Origin: Leptospira_A soteropolitanensis
Lineage (GTDB): Bacteria > Spirochaetota > Leptospiria > Leptospirales > Leptospiraceae
Direction: 5' to 3' (one strand)
Length of the DNA: 64,000 nucleotides
NCBI RefSeq assembly: GCF_026151335.1
Contig: NZ_JAMQPP010000006.1
Part shown: positions 63,685-64,000 of the stretch, in pieces
Layout of the letters: every line of letters starts with the position of its first letter
How positions within the stretch are numbered: the stretch's first letter is position 1
The notes under the pieces: model-generated
What the model saw: the letters and a program-made list of their open reading frames with translations, nothing else
Databases searched by the model: none
What the model was told of the DNA's origin: nothing
Made by a program: the position numbers and the translations under genes

Positions 63685-64000
63685 CTAAGACTCTTCGCTG
63701 CTTAGCATTTCACAATTGCCGTCAAAAACAACTCCATCAGCAATCTGAAGTTTTGCGGTGCGAATGTTACCTTGTACTTTTCCAGTGGATAACATTTCTA
63801 ATCTTTGGGTTGCCGTTACATTCCCAATGATAGTTCCACCAACAACAACAGTACCAGCTTTGATGTTTGCTTTTACTCGAGCCCCTTCACTGATTACTAA
63901 ATAACCGTCAGAGATAATTTCGCCGGTAAAATCACCGGATATTTGTAAGGGTTTTTTAAAAGCTAAAGTTCCGCTAAATGCTGTTTCTTTTCCGAGAATA
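63685..64000 (-). CDS. Bactofilin (N-terminal part cut by window edge)
   Basis: Polymer-forming cytoskeletal protein. The visible 104 residues (ILGKETAFSGTLAFKKPLQI, SGDFTGEIISDGYLVISEGA, RVKANIKAGTVVVGGTIIGN, VTATQRLEMLSTGKVQGNIR, TAKLQIADGVVFDGNCEM) are the repeating short beta-strands of the bactofilin beta-helix, which assembles into filaments without nucleotide. In spirochaetes bactofilins affect cell shape. The start lies beyond position 64000. Its stop is 1 bp before the kinase TTG, so the two are coupled. Confidence 0.92.
   Translation of the reverse strand, partial: ILGKETAFSGTLAFKKPLQISGDFTGEIISDGYLVISEGARVKANIKAGTVVVGGTIIGNVTATQRLEMLSTGKVQGNIRTAKLQIADGVVFDGNCEMLSSEES

Noticed and set aside
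1..64000. CRISPR arrays, insertion sequences, prophage genes, tRNA or rRNA genes
   Set aside because: No regularly spaced direct repeats, transposase, integrase or phage structural genes and no RNA-gene signatures were found on either strand.

Overview
The window reads as chromosomal DNA of a spirochaete of the genus Leptospira. The signs are the rpsB-tsf-pyrH-frr-uppS-cdsA-dxr-rseP-proS run, the hisG/S1/cmk block, many short-lipobox lipoproteins (FVVGC, LLFGC, GSLYC), AraC regulators with a 7-helix membrane half, and a large repertoire of GAF/PAS/CHASE2/SpoIIE/HDOD signalling proteins. Moderate base composition and a wide sensory and trehalose gene set fit a free-living (saprophytic) species better than a host-restricted pathogen; that is inference, not proof.

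Layout. 1-4888 (minus): plsX (cut by the window edge), rpmF, short-form hisG, a TPR membrane protein, rpsA, cmk. 5012-6491 (plus): a GAF and a PAS/histidine-kinase half lying in different frames, probably one broken sensor kinase. 6472-10769: a secreted zinc metalloprotease, a small exported protein, a membrane AraC regulator and a stand-alone GHKL ATPase. 10813-17820: aroA, an 845-residue protein with a degenerate cyclic-nucleotide-binding domain, a thioredoxin-reductase-like flavoenzyme, and small uncharacterised proteins. 17884-33716 (nearly all minus): dxs, a CHASE2 adenylate cyclase, trpBA, proS, rseP, dxr, cdsA, uppS, frr, pyrH, tsf, rpsB and a small DUF4321-like membrane protein; many of these overlap or abut and look co-transcribed.

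34215-47635 (mostly plus) is accessory: a lipoprotein gene stopped by an in-frame TGA, a fused trehalose-6-phosphate synthase/phosphatase overlapping a GH15 glycosidase, a polytopic glycosyltransferase-like protein, a glyoxalase-fold protein with an AraC/GyrI regulator, a divergent NTF2-like/TetR pair with two identical operators, an SGNH hydrolase lipoprotein, and a chemotaxis receptor also interrupted by an in-frame TGA. 47751-51893: a GGDEF-PilZ diguanylate cyclase; a reactive-sulfur locus (rhodanese, persulfide-dioxygenase-type hydrolase, TauE/SafE half-permease) around a CsoR/CstR-like palindrome; and a lipoprotein MsrA. 51904-64000: a GHKL-HDOD fusion, a TRIC-type channel, a 1027-residue surface lipoprotein with Cys-paired repeats, then a minus-strand run of SMP-30-like lipoprotein, acyltransferase, CNB-SpoIIE phosphatase, cupin, SDR, 7TM sensor kinase and a bactofilin cut by the right edge.

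The most interesting non-coding signals are: (1) a structured dispersed repeat with at least two copies in the window (42262-42347 plus; 33888-33939 minus) sharing two sequence blocks around a hairpin of variable length; (2) a 13-bp perfect inverted repeat sitting on the -10 box and start codon of the flavoenzyme gene, suggesting a leaderless, tightly controlled transcript; (3) two identical TetR half-site pairs; (4) the CsoR/CstR-like palindrome in the sulfur locus; (5) alternating GC-rich pairing segments upstream of trpB. No tRNA, rRNA, CRISPR array, insertion sequence or prophage was seen.
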